Assembly (NCBI RefSeq): GCF_014651635.1
Contig: NZ_BMXG01000003.1
Span: forward strand, 126,591-190,590
DNA: 64,000 nucleotides
Reading direction: 5' to 3'
DNA from: Cerasicoccus arenae
GTDB lineage: Bacteria > Verrucomicrobiota > Verrucomicrobiia > Opitutales > Cerasicoccaceae
The notes under the pieces were generated by a model. The model was not told where the DNA came from. It did not search any database and was given only the letters and a program-made list of their open reading frames with translations. A program made the translations under genes and the position numbers. Of the stretch, positions 33,653-42,246 are shown piece after piece (the stretch's first letter is position 1; every line of letters starts with the position of its first letter).

Positions 33653-36238
33653 ATGGCAGCAAACTCCACCGGCAGCAGATTAAGGCTCCTCTTATTACTG
33701 CTTCCGATCCCTCTATTTTGGATCGCATTTACGGAGGCACCGTTTGCCCAAGACTTTTCCAAGCCACTCCTGAACTTGGCGATGGATTGGCGTTTTCGTG
33801 TGCGTGGTCCGGTTGACGTGCCTGAGGTAAAAATCGTCTACGCGGATATTGATGCACGGACTATCTCGGAACTGAAAGAGCGACCTTGGCCTCGTGAGCA
33901 AATGGCGCAGATTGCGCAGATTCTCTTTGAGTTTGGCGGTGCTAAGGCGATTGGTTACGATATAATATTCTCAATGAACACGCCCTCGGTGTTGGTTGAT
34001 ATGGAAAAGTTTAAAAAGAACGACGAATATTTTGGTGCGGTTTTTGATAAGTATCCAGGCATTGTTCTAGCAGCTAATTACACGGGGGTGAAAATGCCCA
34101 AAACATTTGAGCAATTGGATATGAATGAAGCGCGCGAAGTCGTCGAGCAACCGCTTGGAGAAATTCCGCTTGCTTATCTCCGTGAGGAAAATCCTAAAGC
34201 ATATAACTATACGCCAGAAAACAGTTTTCCGGAAATGCCAAGTTATCCAATTTGGCGATATTCTCGGGGCAGTGATGGCGTTGGCCTGATTGCTGTTGAA
34301 CAATCAATGAGTGCTGGGCCGGTGCCTCGGTGGGTGCCACTCTATACGAAGGCGAAGGGGCCGTACTATACGCTGAGCTTGATCAAGGGCTTTGAAGTCT
34401 TGATGGACTTGAAGATGAATGAGGAAATCCAACTGATGGACAAGGAGGATTTCGCCATGTATAAAGAGTTTGTCCAAATCCCCGCGATCAAAGAACTGCC
34501 AGACGAATCGACGGTGATGATTTATAGTAAAGAGGGGATGCCTATTGGGGCAGCTTCCTATATTACTGAGCAGACGTTTTACCATTTCTCAATAGAACTT
34601 GCGCTAAGGTACCTTGGTTTGACGCACGAGAATATCGAAATAACGGAGGATCGTTTAATCATCCGTCTGAATGATGGAACGGTATTCAGGGAGATTCCGA
34701 TGACCAACGGGCAGATATCGGAAATCAATTGGTTTTCACCATGGAGAGACTATGAACTGAATCCACGGGAAAGCGTGGATAAGATTTTTATCCATGCAAA
34801 TAATCTACTCTATGACCCTACCGTTGAAGGTGCCGCAAAAATTGATATTTCGGATGAAGAACTTGCTCAGTTAAAGGAGGATGCGAAGACGTTCTTTAAG
34901 AAATTTAATGACGCCATTGTTCTTATTGGTCCTGTGGATCCGATCCTCCAAGATTTGGCCCCGACTCCTTTTGATGCAGCGGCTGAGCCAAAGGTCGGCG
35001 TCCACGGTAACATGCTCAAAACTATTTTTTCAGGCAAATTCATCAACCGATTACTATGGTGGCAGCACGCAGTAATCACTTTGGCCCTTACTTATATCGT
35101 CGCCGCGCTGGGCACTTACACTGGTAAATATAATGTGTGGATGAAGCTCGCCAGCGCCATGGTGCTTTGTGGATATGTCTTTTTGGTTTTTGGCGTGTTC
35201 AGTACCTTTCATTTGGTGATCCCTTTTATCGCGCCAGTGGCGTCGGCGGTGACGACTACGCTCGCGGGTGCGGTCTATCAACTGATCGTAGAAGAAAAGC
35301 AACGTGGCCGCATCAAGGGTATGTTTGGCGCGTATCTCTCACCGGATCTTGTGAATAGCATGGTCGAATCTGGTGAAGAGCCAACTCTCGGTGGGGAAGA
35401 AGTTGAGATCACGGCATTTTTCTCAGACATTCAGGGTTTTTCGACCTTCTCTGAACTCCTGACAGCAGACCGACTTGTTGCCCTGATGAATGAATACCTC
35501 ACCGCAATGACCGATATTTTGCAGGAGGAATTGGGCACGCTCGACAAATACATTGGCGATGCGATGGTAGCTATGTTTAATGCGCCTATCCATGTGGAGA
35601 ACCACGCATTGCGCGGGTGCCTTGCCGCGGCCCGTATTCAGAAACGACAATTGGAATTGCGCAAAAAATGGGAGAGTGAGGGCGATGATTGGCCGAGCGT
35701 TGTCGGCAAAATGCAAACCCGAATTGGTCTCAACACCGGCCCCGCTGTTGTCGGCAACATGGGGTCAGAAAACCGGTTTAACTACACCATGATGGGCGAC
35801 ACGGTAAACCTTGCCGCGCGTAGTGAATCCGGTGCCAAGTCATATGGAGTCTACATTATGGTCACGGGCGAAACTCGCAGTGCCTGTATGGCCGTGAGCG
35901 ATGCTTGTGTCTTCCGTTATTTGGATAAAATTCGCGTGAAGGGTCGCAGCCAACCCGCCGAAATGTATGAGCTTGTTTGCACTCGCGAAGACCTGGATGA
36001 TGATACTGCGAAGTGCCTCGAAATTTATCAGCAAGGAATCGAGTGCTATCTGAAGCAGGATTTCAACGGTGCAATCGAGTTTTTCGAGCAGTCCGTGGAA
36101 CTGGAGCCTAATCGCCCGGAGAAAAATACCGAAGCCCCCACAACACCCAGTGACGTGCTCTTGGCACGTTGCCTCTACTACATCGAAGAACCTCCAGGAG
36201 CAAACTGGGATGGGGTCTTCGTAATGAAGTCGAAGTAG
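33653..36238 (+). CDS. CHASE2-domain adenylate cyclase with C-terminal TPR
   Basis: An 861-residue membrane protein. The N-terminal anchor helix (10-28) and an extracytoplasmic CHASE2 sensor (about 40-440, with DWRFRVRG and IVYADIDART at its start) are followed by three membrane helices (about 462-540). A class III nucleotidyl cyclase domain comes next. Catalytic features are intact: FFSDIQGFSTF and YIGDAMVAMF (metal aspartates), the lysine of LDKYIGD expected for ATP rather than GTP, and NYTMMGDTVNLAAR. The tail (GIECYLKQDFNGAIEFFEQ) is TPR-like. It begins 49 bp after the glycosyltransferase gene in the same orientation, probably the last gene of the chemosensory transcript. Confidence 0.92.
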   Translation: MAANSTGSRLRLLLLLLPIPLFWIAFTEAPFAQDFSKPLLNLAMDWRFRVRGPVDVPEVKIVYADIDARTISELKERPWPREQMAQIAQILFEFGGAKAIGYDIIFSMNTPSVLVDMEKFKKNDEYFGAVFDKYPGIVLAANYTGVKMPKTFEQLDMNEAREVVEQPLGEIPLAYLREENPKAYNYTPENSFPEMPSYPIWRYSRGSDGVGLIAVEQSMSAGPVPRWVPLYTKAKGPYYTLSLIKGFEVLMDLKMNEEIQLMDKEDFAMYKEFVQIPAIKELPDESTVMIYSKEGMPIGAASYITEQTFYHFSIELALRYLGLTHENIEITEDRLIIRLNDGTVFREIPMTNGQISEINWFSPWRDYELNPRESVDKIFIHANNLLYDPTVEGAAKIDISDEELAQLKEDAKTFFKKFNDAIVLIGPVDPILQDLAPTPFDAAAEPKVGVHGNMLKTIFSGKFINRLLWWQHAVITLALTYIVAALGTYTGKYNVWMKLASAMVLCGYVFLVFGVFSTFHLVIPFIAPVASAVTTTLAGAVYQLIVEEKQRGRIKGMFGAYLSPDLVNSMVESGEEPTLGGEEVEITAFFSDIQGFSTFSELLTADRLVALMNEYLTAMTDILQEELGTLDKYIGDAMVAMFNAPIHVENHALRGCLAAARIQKRQLELRKKWESEGDDWPSVVGKMQTRIGLNTGPAVVGNMGSENRFNYTMMGDTVNLAARSESGAKSYGVYIMVTGETRSACMAVSDACVFRYLDKIRVKGRSQPAEMYELVCTREDLDDDTAKCLEIYQQGIECYLKQDFNGAIEFFEQSVELEPNRPEKNTEAPTTPSDVLLARCLYYIEEPPGANWDGVFVMKSK

Positions 36239-36311
36239 CCGCGCCAAAGGCGCGGAGATTGGAGGTTAAAGCATGAGGGGAAGCGCTAACGTAGATCGTT
36301 CAACTTTAACC
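36239..36311. other. Hairpins between convergent genes
   Basis: A perfect stem CCGCGCC-AAA-GGCGCGG (36239-36255) starts right after the cyclase stop codon. A wider inverted repeat GGTTAAAG/CTTTAACC (36264-36271 with 36304-36311) follows. No T tract is present, so they may be processing or Rho-linked ends rather than intrinsic terminators. Confidence 0.45.
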
Positions 36312-36321
36312 TTTCCACTAC

Positions 36322-37848
36322 TTATATTCCGAGTGCTTCCTGGATTTTCTCCAGTGGCTCGATGCCCGCGGACATACGGATCAGCTCGGGGTTTAAGTCG
36401 TAGGAAAGCAGTCGTGCTCGCCCAGCCTCAGAAGTGACCTCCTCAAAATGCGCGAGGTACATGAATGGACACATCATGGTGAAGCCCGTGCCGAAGCTTG
36501 GCCCTTTGACGATTCGCGCGTTGTCGTAAAAATCCGTTAGTGGTCCATTCAACTCGATGGTGAAAACGGTGCCACAGGCGTCGTCGCTGCGCGCAATGGC
36601 GTTGAAATTCGCGGCGGTTTTTGCTGATCGTGGATGCCAGACTTTGCGAATCGCGGGATGCGCCTCCAGCCATTCGATGAGGCCGCGCGCATTGGCGCTT
36701 TGTTGGGTGGCTATTTCGGGCATCGTGTCGATCTGCGCAGCGAGGCGTGCGAGGTCACGCGCGTAAGGCTGCTCGCATTTGCCTGCCAGTGCCGCGGAAA
36801 GTTCGTCGGCAAACGGGCTTGTCGGATTGACTGCGGCCGCGCCGATCATGACGTCGCCTTGGTGCGCGGCGTATTTCGTAAGGCTCGTCACGAGCAAGTC
36901 GGTATGCGGGAGCACGTCGACGCTGGAGATGCCGGCAATGGTGGGGTCGTAAATACGGATGACGCCATGCTTGCGGCAAAGTTCATCGAGCAGCGCGACA
37001 TTGGGCGTTTGGATCAGTGGATTGGTTGGCAGTTCAGTAACGATTGCAGCTAGTTCATCGCCTGCCTCGGCAAATAATTGCCGTAGTGCGGTTTCGTCGA
37101 AGACATCGAACTGCACAGTTAGCTTGTTTTCCGGCCCAAGGAATTGCTCGAGGATACGTTGGGTGTCCAGATAGAGCCAGCCAAGTTGCAGGTAGCGGGT
37201 GCGTCCGCGTGGTGCCTGGACTTGGCGTGCGGCGCGCAGGGCACCGTAAAAGGCGTTCATGCCGCAGTTGGCCAAGTGGATCTCGTCGGTGGGCAGGTAG
37301 CTCTGCAATACATTGAGCACTTGGATTTTGCTTTCCTTGGCTACGCAGTTTTTCGATGCAGAGTTACCTTTCGATAGAAAATTATTATCGATTGCCGAGT
37401 CCGATGGCGGGGCTTGGCCGTGTGCACGCAGGTAGTCTTCAGCATGGCGGGAGGAGATACAAAGGCCAGTGTGCTGGAGGTATACCTTGGCGCGGTGGCG
37501 TAGCTCGGGGTTGTCGGGCAGGCTTACACAAAAGAAATCAGACTCGGGGACGACGGCGGAGTCTTCTGCATTCAGCCAGCGCACGCAGTCCTGCGCGGCA
37601 GATTCGGAAGGCAGTAGAAAGACGGCGCGTCCTGCCAAACCGAGTCTTTCGGTGGCGAGGTTCATGGCGCGGACCACGTAGTCGTGGAGCACGAAGCGCG
37701 GATAGGCGTATTTGACCTGGGCAATGGTCGCCGGGCGTTTTTCTTCGTAGCCGATGACATCGTCCATCGTGGGTAGGCTGCAGCACACTGCGTGGACGGT
37801 GTCTGGGATGGTTGCCCCGAGGGGGTAATGCTGGAGAGTGCTGGACAT
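36322..37848 (-). CDS. Cystathionine gamma-synthase-like PLP enzyme
   Basis: A 508-residue member of the Cys/Met metabolism PLP family. The C-terminal 380 residues have the fold-type I features, with the PLP lysine in VTSLTKYAAHQGDVMIG and the aspartate in IYDPTIAG. An unusual N-terminal part of about 130 residues (YPLGATIPDTVHAV, DVIGYEEKRP, YPRFVLHDYV) precedes it. This layout recalls the long fungal cystathionine gamma-synthases rather than the roughly 380-residue bacterial MetB. It would make cystathionine or related thioethers in methionine synthesis; the substrate is not certain. It is convergent with the cyclase and has no sulfur genes beside it. Confidence 0.82.
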   Translation of the reverse strand: MSSTLQHYPLGATIPDTVHAVCCSLPTMDDVIGYEEKRPATIAQVKYAYPRFVLHDYVVRAMNLATERLGLAGRAVFLLPSESAAQDCVRWLNAEDSAVVPESDFFCVSLPDNPELRHRAKVYLQHTGLCISSRHAEDYLRAHGQAPPSDSAIDNNFLSKGNSASKNCVAKESKIQVLNVLQSYLPTDEIHLANCGMNAFYGALRAARQVQAPRGRTRYLQLGWLYLDTQRILEQFLGPENKLTVQFDVFDETALRQLFAEAGDELAAIVTELPTNPLIQTPNVALLDELCRKHGVIRIYDPTIAGISSVDVLPHTDLLVTSLTKYAAHQGDVMIGAAAVNPTSPFADELSAALAGKCEQPYARDLARLAAQIDTMPEIATQQSANARGLIEWLEAHPAIRKVWHPRSAKTAANFNAIARSDDACGTVFTIELNGPLTDFYDNARIVKGPSFGTGFTMMCPFMYLAHFEEVTSEAGRARLLSYDLNPELIRMSAGIEPLEKIQEALGI

Positions 37849-37892
37849 GGATGAGAGCGAGCCAAACTAACCAATGCGAAAGGGCTCGCAGA

Positions 37893-39368
37893 TCAATTCA
37901 ATTCTCGCACGGGCCATGATTTCATCTGGTACCATGGGCTCTTGGGCGTTGGTGAAAAATTGTAATTTTTCGGGTCGAGTAGCATCGAATCACCAGAATA
38001 AGAATTGAGGTCGGTCCTTGTTGTTTCCTGCCATTGGGCGAAGTTGAGTTTCTTGCCGTTAACCATGAATGCATTTTTATCCGGTGCGTCGTAAAGGTTT
38101 TGCGCAGCTTGGAGCTGGCCGTTACGGACATCAATCAGCTGGTCGTTTTTTAGAGCAACGAACATGTTCAAGCGCAGGCTTAGCTCCGAATCGATAGGTT
38201 CACCAGCACTGCCAACACGGCCTAGGCGGCCCACGTCCTCGTCGATTGATAGCTGGCTCTTGCCATTGCCGTAAAGAACATTACCGATCAGGTTGGCACG
38301 GCTGGTCGATAGAAAAACCCCGTCGTTTTCATTGAATGCGATTTCACTTTCGGTGATCGTTAATTTGCCTGAAGAGTCGACACTCGATATACCTAATTCA
38401 TTCTGAATAGCGGTCAGTTTGCTTAATGTCTGAGCGCCTGAATTTTTTATTAAGGACAGCCCGTAGCCGTGATTTTCGACAAGTCGAAACGACCATACTT
38501 TAATGTTCTCACAATTGAAAAATTTAGCCCCGCCACCGTTTTCTCCGGCCCAACCATTGAGGTTTGCTTCACAGCCGGTGATGCCCAGTTCTTTAACTCC
38601 AGAGACACTGAGTCCCAGATTTCCGCAGCGATCGACGAGCATGCGGCGTAGACGAACGTTGGGCGTTTTGCGGATATCGACGCCGGTGTCCTGACAGTAT
38701 TCGACGGACACGTTATTGATGATCAGGCTGTCGCTTGCTGAGGCCGAGATGCCCGTTTGATATCCGCGTTCAATGGCGAGGCTCTCAATAAACAGCAGGC
38801 CGCTTTCTCCGCTGATTGCACTGCCTTGGCGTCCGATCTCCACCGTGCCGTCTCTCACGACACCCCCGATCGGCGGCAGAAGGTAAATCATGTCGGGGCC
38901 AAAAAACACCTTTCCGGCCTGCACTTGGCTGATTGAATCGACCTCCAGCAGGCGAGCGCCCTCCACGAATACCATTGGATGGCTATGGGGATTAAACTTG
39001 CGACTGAGCTCAAAAACGCTGTGTTCACCGATTTTCCAGCCGTTGACGATGTCACAGCCGTTGAGGATGGTTTTGCCGGGTTCGCTCGCCTCCAACTTGA
39101 TAGATCCACTGCCGCCAACGGAGATTGACTCCCGGTAAACGCCGGGATGGATCAGCACGCGTGCGGTTTTTTCGGCGCGGGTGAAGCCCATGGCATTGAT
39201 GACGGCGGCGTTGATCGTGCGAAAGGGTGTGGCTGGGTTGCGGTCATTCGCTGTCGGGTCCTGCGAATTGACCTCGATGATCACGTCCCACTCTTCGGGG
39301 ATTTCCGTCGCCTGAAGTGCCGAAAACACGAGGATGAAAAAGCAATATCTGATGAAGCGCGGAAGCAT
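37893..39368 (-). CDS. Secreted right-handed beta-helix protein
   Basis: A 491-residue exported protein: signal peptide (about 1-20), an opening segment (NPATPFRTINAAVINA, RVLIHPGVYRESISV) typical of pectate-lyase-like beta-helices, and repeated strands ending in N-rich turns (LIINNVSVEYCQDTGVD, LTITESEIAFNENDGVFLS). Such folds bind or cleave polysaccharides. No catalytic residues can be assigned, so hydrolase or lyase activity is not claimed. The gene stands alone on the minus strand, about 45 bp downstream of the gene encoding the cystathionine synthase-like enzyme start region. Confidence 0.8.
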   Translation of the reverse strand: MLPRFIRYCFFILVFSALQATEIPEEWDVIIEVNSQDPTANDRNPATPFRTINAAVINAMGFTRAEKTARVLIHPGVYRESISVGGSGSIKLEASEPGKTILNGCDIVNGWKIGEHSVFELSRKFNPHSHPMVFVEGARLLEVDSISQVQAGKVFFGPDMIYLLPPIGGVVRDGTVEIGRQGSAISGESGLLFIESLAIERGYQTGISASASDSLIINNVSVEYCQDTGVDIRKTPNVRLRRMLVDRCGNLGLSVSGVKELGITGCEANLNGWAGENGGGAKFFNCENIKVWSFRLVENHGYGLSLIKNSGAQTLSKLTAIQNELGISSVDSSGKLTITESEIAFNENDGVFLSTSRANLIGNVLYGNGKSQLSIDEDVGRLGRVGSAGEPIDSELSLRLNMFVALKNDQLIDVRNGQLQAAQNLYDAPDKNAFMVNGKKLNFAQWQETTRTDLNSYSGDSMLLDPKNYNFSPTPKSPWYQMKSWPVRELN

Positions 39369-39441
39369 AATATTAAACCAATGTGGGTGCCGTCGGCTTT
39401 CGGAATGTAGCCTTCAGCCAGCGGCCTGATCTGGCTGAAAG

Positions 39442-40005
39442 TCAGTTGAGCGAGGGGTCGTCGGGCGCATCGGCCAGAAAGCCAAGTTCGGGCTGCAAGC
39501 GGTGCAGGTAGATTTTCCAAAGCTCTTCGCCAGTTGCCTTCTCTACGAGAGTTTCGGTGACAGGACTGACGAGCCAGGCGTTTTGCGCCAACTCATGTTC
39601 CATCTGACCTTGGGTCCAACCGGAGTAGCCGAGGAATGCGCGGATCTCGGCGTCTTCGTCGGCTAGTTTTAGCTCACGCGCGGCTTCCTCACTCAGGCCA
39701 AAATGTAGCCGGAAAACGCGGGCTTCCTGCTCCCATCGCCAAGCGGCGAGGATTACTTGGTCCGTTTGCACGGGTCCGCCTTCGTAGATGGGTACGTCGG
39801 ACAGCGGGCTGTAGGTGAAATCGTCGTTCTTCTCGCCCAAAGTTACGCCGAGCGGGCGGTTGATGATCACTCCGAGCGCGCCATCGTCATCGGTGTGTGC
39901 AGATATCAGCACGACGGCGTGCTTGAAGTTCGGGTCGAGCAGCGAAGGATGAGAGATCAACAATTGACCGGATAGATCGGAAAAATCGTTATCTGAGTCG
40001 CTCAT
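39442..40005 (-). CDS. YqgE/AlgH family protein (UPF0301)
   Basis: A 187-residue protein starting at ATG 40005-40003; the GTG two codons upstream is an alternative. The hallmarks are GQLLISHPSLLDPNFKHAVV, GALGVIINRPLGVTLGE, YEGGPVQTDQV and GYSGWTQGQMEHEL. The family is widespread; AlgH was linked to alginate regulation in Pseudomonas, but its molecular role is unknown. Here it stands between the beta-helix and GspG-like genes on the same strand, with gaps of about 60-70 bp. Confidence 0.92.
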   Translation of the reverse strand: MSDSDNDFSDLSGQLLISHPSLLDPNFKHAVVLISAHTDDDGALGVIINRPLGVTLGEKNDDFTYSPLSDVPIYEGGPVQTDQVILAAWRWEQEARVFRLHFGLSEEAARELKLADEDAEIRAFLGYSGWTQGQMEHELAQNAWLVSPVTETLVEKATGEELWKIYLHRLQPELGFLADAPDDPSLN

Positions 40006-40067
40006 AACCACGGTTTATCGTTACCTTTATCGGTTGTTGTTGGCTAGCGAAAAACAGCCCTGGGTTG

Positions 40068-40667
40068 TTACCAATTGCCAATGTCGTCCTCACTGGGAAC
40101 GCCATCAGGGCCCAACGACCAGACGTCGTAAGTTTCCTTGTTTTGCTGTCCGGGATAGAGGTAGCGGTAGGTGTTGCCCCAAGGATCGATCAAGGTTTGT
40201 CGTACGTAGGGACCACGCCATTGGGGATGGTTTCGCAGGTTGGCAGAGAGGCTGGGGAGGTTCGGCGGAAACTCACCCAACTGTGCGGCGTAGGTCATGA
40301 TCGGTGCATTGATGTCTTCGCGGACAAATTCCTGAGCAATTATAATGCGCTCCGCCGTTTTGCCAGGGTCTGCTTTGGGGGCAGATTTAGCGGTTGGTGG
40401 CTCATAATCGGGCAGCATGGTTTCCAAGCCTTCGGCATGAACGTAGGGCACAGGTGTCAGGGCAATATTGGGTCCACGCTTGCTCACCTGCCAGACGCGC
40501 CCAGTGGCGGTGTCGAGCAGCACTTGGATATTACCCACGTCGGCGACCTGGAAGCGGCCAATCGGTGTGGCGTCATCACCAGATCCGAGTGCTGTCAGGT
40601 CATCGGCGGCGAATCCGGGGGTGGCTGCACAAAGAAGCGCTAGAAGAGGAATTAGGGAAAATTTCAT
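40068..40667 (-). CDS. Soluble GspG-like protein (T2SS pseudopilin C-terminal domain)
   Basis: A 199-residue protein with a cleavable signal peptide (MKFSLIPLLALLCAATPGFA) and a small beta domain (GRFQVADVGNIQVLLDTATG). The C-terminal part closely resembles the globular domain of the major pseudopilin GspG: YVRQTLIDPWGNTYRYLYPG, YDVWSLGPDG and the ending DDIGNW. GspG normally starts with a prepilin peptidase site and a long hydrophobic helix; both are missing here. The protein is therefore expected to be free in the periplasm instead of polymerising. No type II secretion genes are nearby. The calcium-site region of GspG appears kept. Confidence 0.85.
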   Translation of the reverse strand: MKFSLIPLLALLCAATPGFAADDLTALGSGDDATPIGRFQVADVGNIQVLLDTATGRVWQVSKRGPNIALTPVPYVHAEGLETMLPDYEPPTAKSAPKADPGKTAERIIIAQEFVREDINAPIMTYAAQLGEFPPNLPSLSANLRNHPQWRGPYVRQTLIDPWGNTYRYLYPGQQNKETYDVWSLGPDGVPSEDDIGNW

Positions 40668-40671
40668 CGGT

Positions 40672-41184
40672 TTAGAGTTTTATCACTTCGACCCCCGCCT
40701 CGATCATAAGCTCCATGGCAATGGGATCATTTTTATAATTGTGGCGAAATTTTATGCAGGCAATTCCTGCCGAGAGCAGGATTTTCGCGCAATTAATACA
40801 GGGGAAATGGGTCACGTAGGCCGTGGCTTTTTGTACGGAGATGCCACGTCGGGCGGCGTCGGCAATGGCGTTTTGTTCGGCATGCACTGTGCCCTGCTCG
40901 TGGTCGTCCCGCACACGCGATTGGTGGGGGAGGCCTGGTAAAAAACCGTTGTAACCCGCCGCAATGATGCGATTACGATGTTCTCCGCCCGAGACCAGAA
41001 CCGCTCCCACGTGAAGGCGCTCGCAGGAGGAGCGGGAGGAAATGAGCAGCGCGGTGGCCATGAAATACTCGTCCCACGAGGGCCGATCACTGCTCACGCC
41101 AACGGCGGCCTCAATCCGATCCAGCAGGCGGCTGGTGTCAAGGTCGGCGGTGGGGTCAATCGGACTGGCTGGATTGAGGCACAT
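40672..41184 (-). CDS. dCMP deaminase family protein
   Basis: A 170-residue zinc-dependent deaminase converting dCMP to dUMP for thymidylate synthesis. The zinc ligands are in TVHAEQNAIADAA (His, with catalytic Glu) and HFPCINCAK (two Cys); the segment CERLHVGAVLV is also conserved. ATG 41184-41182 (MCLNPASP) is preferred; the longer frame would overlap the divergent rhomboid gene. Similar ComEB-type proteins occur near competence genes elsewhere, but no competence gene is here. The stop is 4 bp from the GspG-like start, so these two genes are probably co-transcribed. Confidence 0.92.
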   Translation of the reverse strand: MCLNPASPIDPTADLDTSRLLDRIEAAVGVSSDRPSWDEYFMATALLISSRSSCERLHVGAVLVSGGEHRNRIIAAGYNGFLPGLPHQSRVRDDHEQGTVHAEQNAIADAARRGISVQKATAYVTHFPCINCAKILLSAGIACIKFRHNYKNDPIAMELMIEAGVEVIKL

Positions 41185-41216
41185 AGCAGGTGTCAGTTGA
41201 GTTGCCGTGCAGTTTG

Positions 41217-42197
41217 ATGCTTTCCACGGCGGTCGCAATAGATTTTCCTGTCAATCCCGTGGACGCGTCGCCCGACAATTTTGAGGAACCCTCCCCCCCC
41301 CCTCCGCCGGGGAAATTTGCCATCGGCCCCTACGCCAGCCCCAAGCGCGCAAAGGAACATGGTCTGGTTATCTTGGCCATGCGGCTTAGCTATGATTTGG
41401 TTCCAGGCGAAGAAGGCGGGTTTTATCTTTGGGTCGATGAGGGTGAGCGTGAGGCCATTTTTGAGCAGTTGGATAAGTATCGGCGGGAAAATAAAAACTG
41501 GCCACCACGTGTCTTTGCCGCCCTGCCCAATGACCAGCCCTCCTCGCCATTGACATTGCTCGCTTACGCTCTCGTGCTGACCGCGTTTTTTGTCGCGCAA
41601 ACGGAGTGGCCAAATTTTGAGAGGCAGGGCGTCAGCGTTAATCGATCAATTTTTAGCAGTGATCAGTGGCAATTGCCGATGACGGCACTGACTCTTCATG
41701 GAGGACTTGGGCATCTTGTTTCAAATATCGTTTCCGGGGTCTGTTTCGGTTTGCTGATCAATTGTAGATTTGGCGCTGGTTTGGCTTGGACCCTTTTTGT
41801 CCTCAGTGGCTATTTCGGTAACTTGTGCAACGCTTGGTTTTATTGGCCGGGGAGGCACGCTTCGCTAGGAGCGTCCACGGCGATTTTCGGCGCGCTTGGG
41901 ATGTTGGTGGGTCATGCGCTGGCTAGCCAGTTTACCACTGCTGAGCTTATGAGCCTGAAACACCGGGCAATCCCCTTCGCGGCGGGCGTTATTATCCTCT
42001 TACTGACAGGATTTGGTGGTGGTAATACCGATGTGATGGCGCACGTTTTCGGGTTCGCAGTGGGCATCCCATTGGGGGCAGTGGGCTTCTGGTTACTTAA
42101 GTGTTGGCCGGGGCTGGCTCGGTCTCGTGTGCTGTTGGCGGTGCCACTCGCGTTAATCGGTCTGGCTTGGGCGGTATCCTTAAGCATTGCTCGTTAA
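41217..42197 (+). CDS. Rhomboid family membrane protein
   Basis: A 326-residue protein with a cytoplasmic N-terminal part of about 120 residues (including a proline run and a domain with [20 protein letters not shown]) and six or seven membrane helices. The candidate serine-protease site is [11 protein letters not shown], with the histidine in [12 protein letters not shown] and the [10 protein letters not shown] block. Most rhomboid proteases have GxSG; here Thr replaces the last Gly, so activity is uncertain. ATG 41217 is chosen; a GTG at 41190 would add nine residues. A C10 tract (41293-41302) lies near residue 27-30 and could slip the reading frame almost at the start. Confidence 0.85.
   Translation: MLSTAVAIDFPVNPVDASPDNFEEPSPPPPPGKFAIGPYASPKRAKEHGLVILAMRLSYDLVPGEEGGFYLWVDEGEREAIFEQLDKYRRENKNWPPRVFAALPNDQPSSPLTLLAYALVLTAFFVAQTEWPNFERQGVSVNRSIFSSDQWQLPMTALTLHGGLGHLVSNIVSGVCFGLLINCRFGAGLAWTLFVLSGYFGNLCNAWFYWPGRHASLGASTAIFGALGMLVGHALASQFTTAELMSLKHRAIPFAAGVIILLLTGFGGGNTDVMAHVFGFAVGIPLGAVGFWLLKCWPGLARSRVLLAVPLALIGLAWAVSLSIAR
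41293..41302 (+). repeat. C10 tract near the start of the rhomboid gene
   Basis: Ten consecutive C encode part of a run of five prolines, about 25-30 codons after the start. A change of one C would stop production of almost all of the protein. Confidence 0.85.
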
Positions 42198-42246
42198 TCG
42201 CATTTCGCGGCTTGCCAAAGGGCCGCTGCTGGGCCTTTTTCACTGC

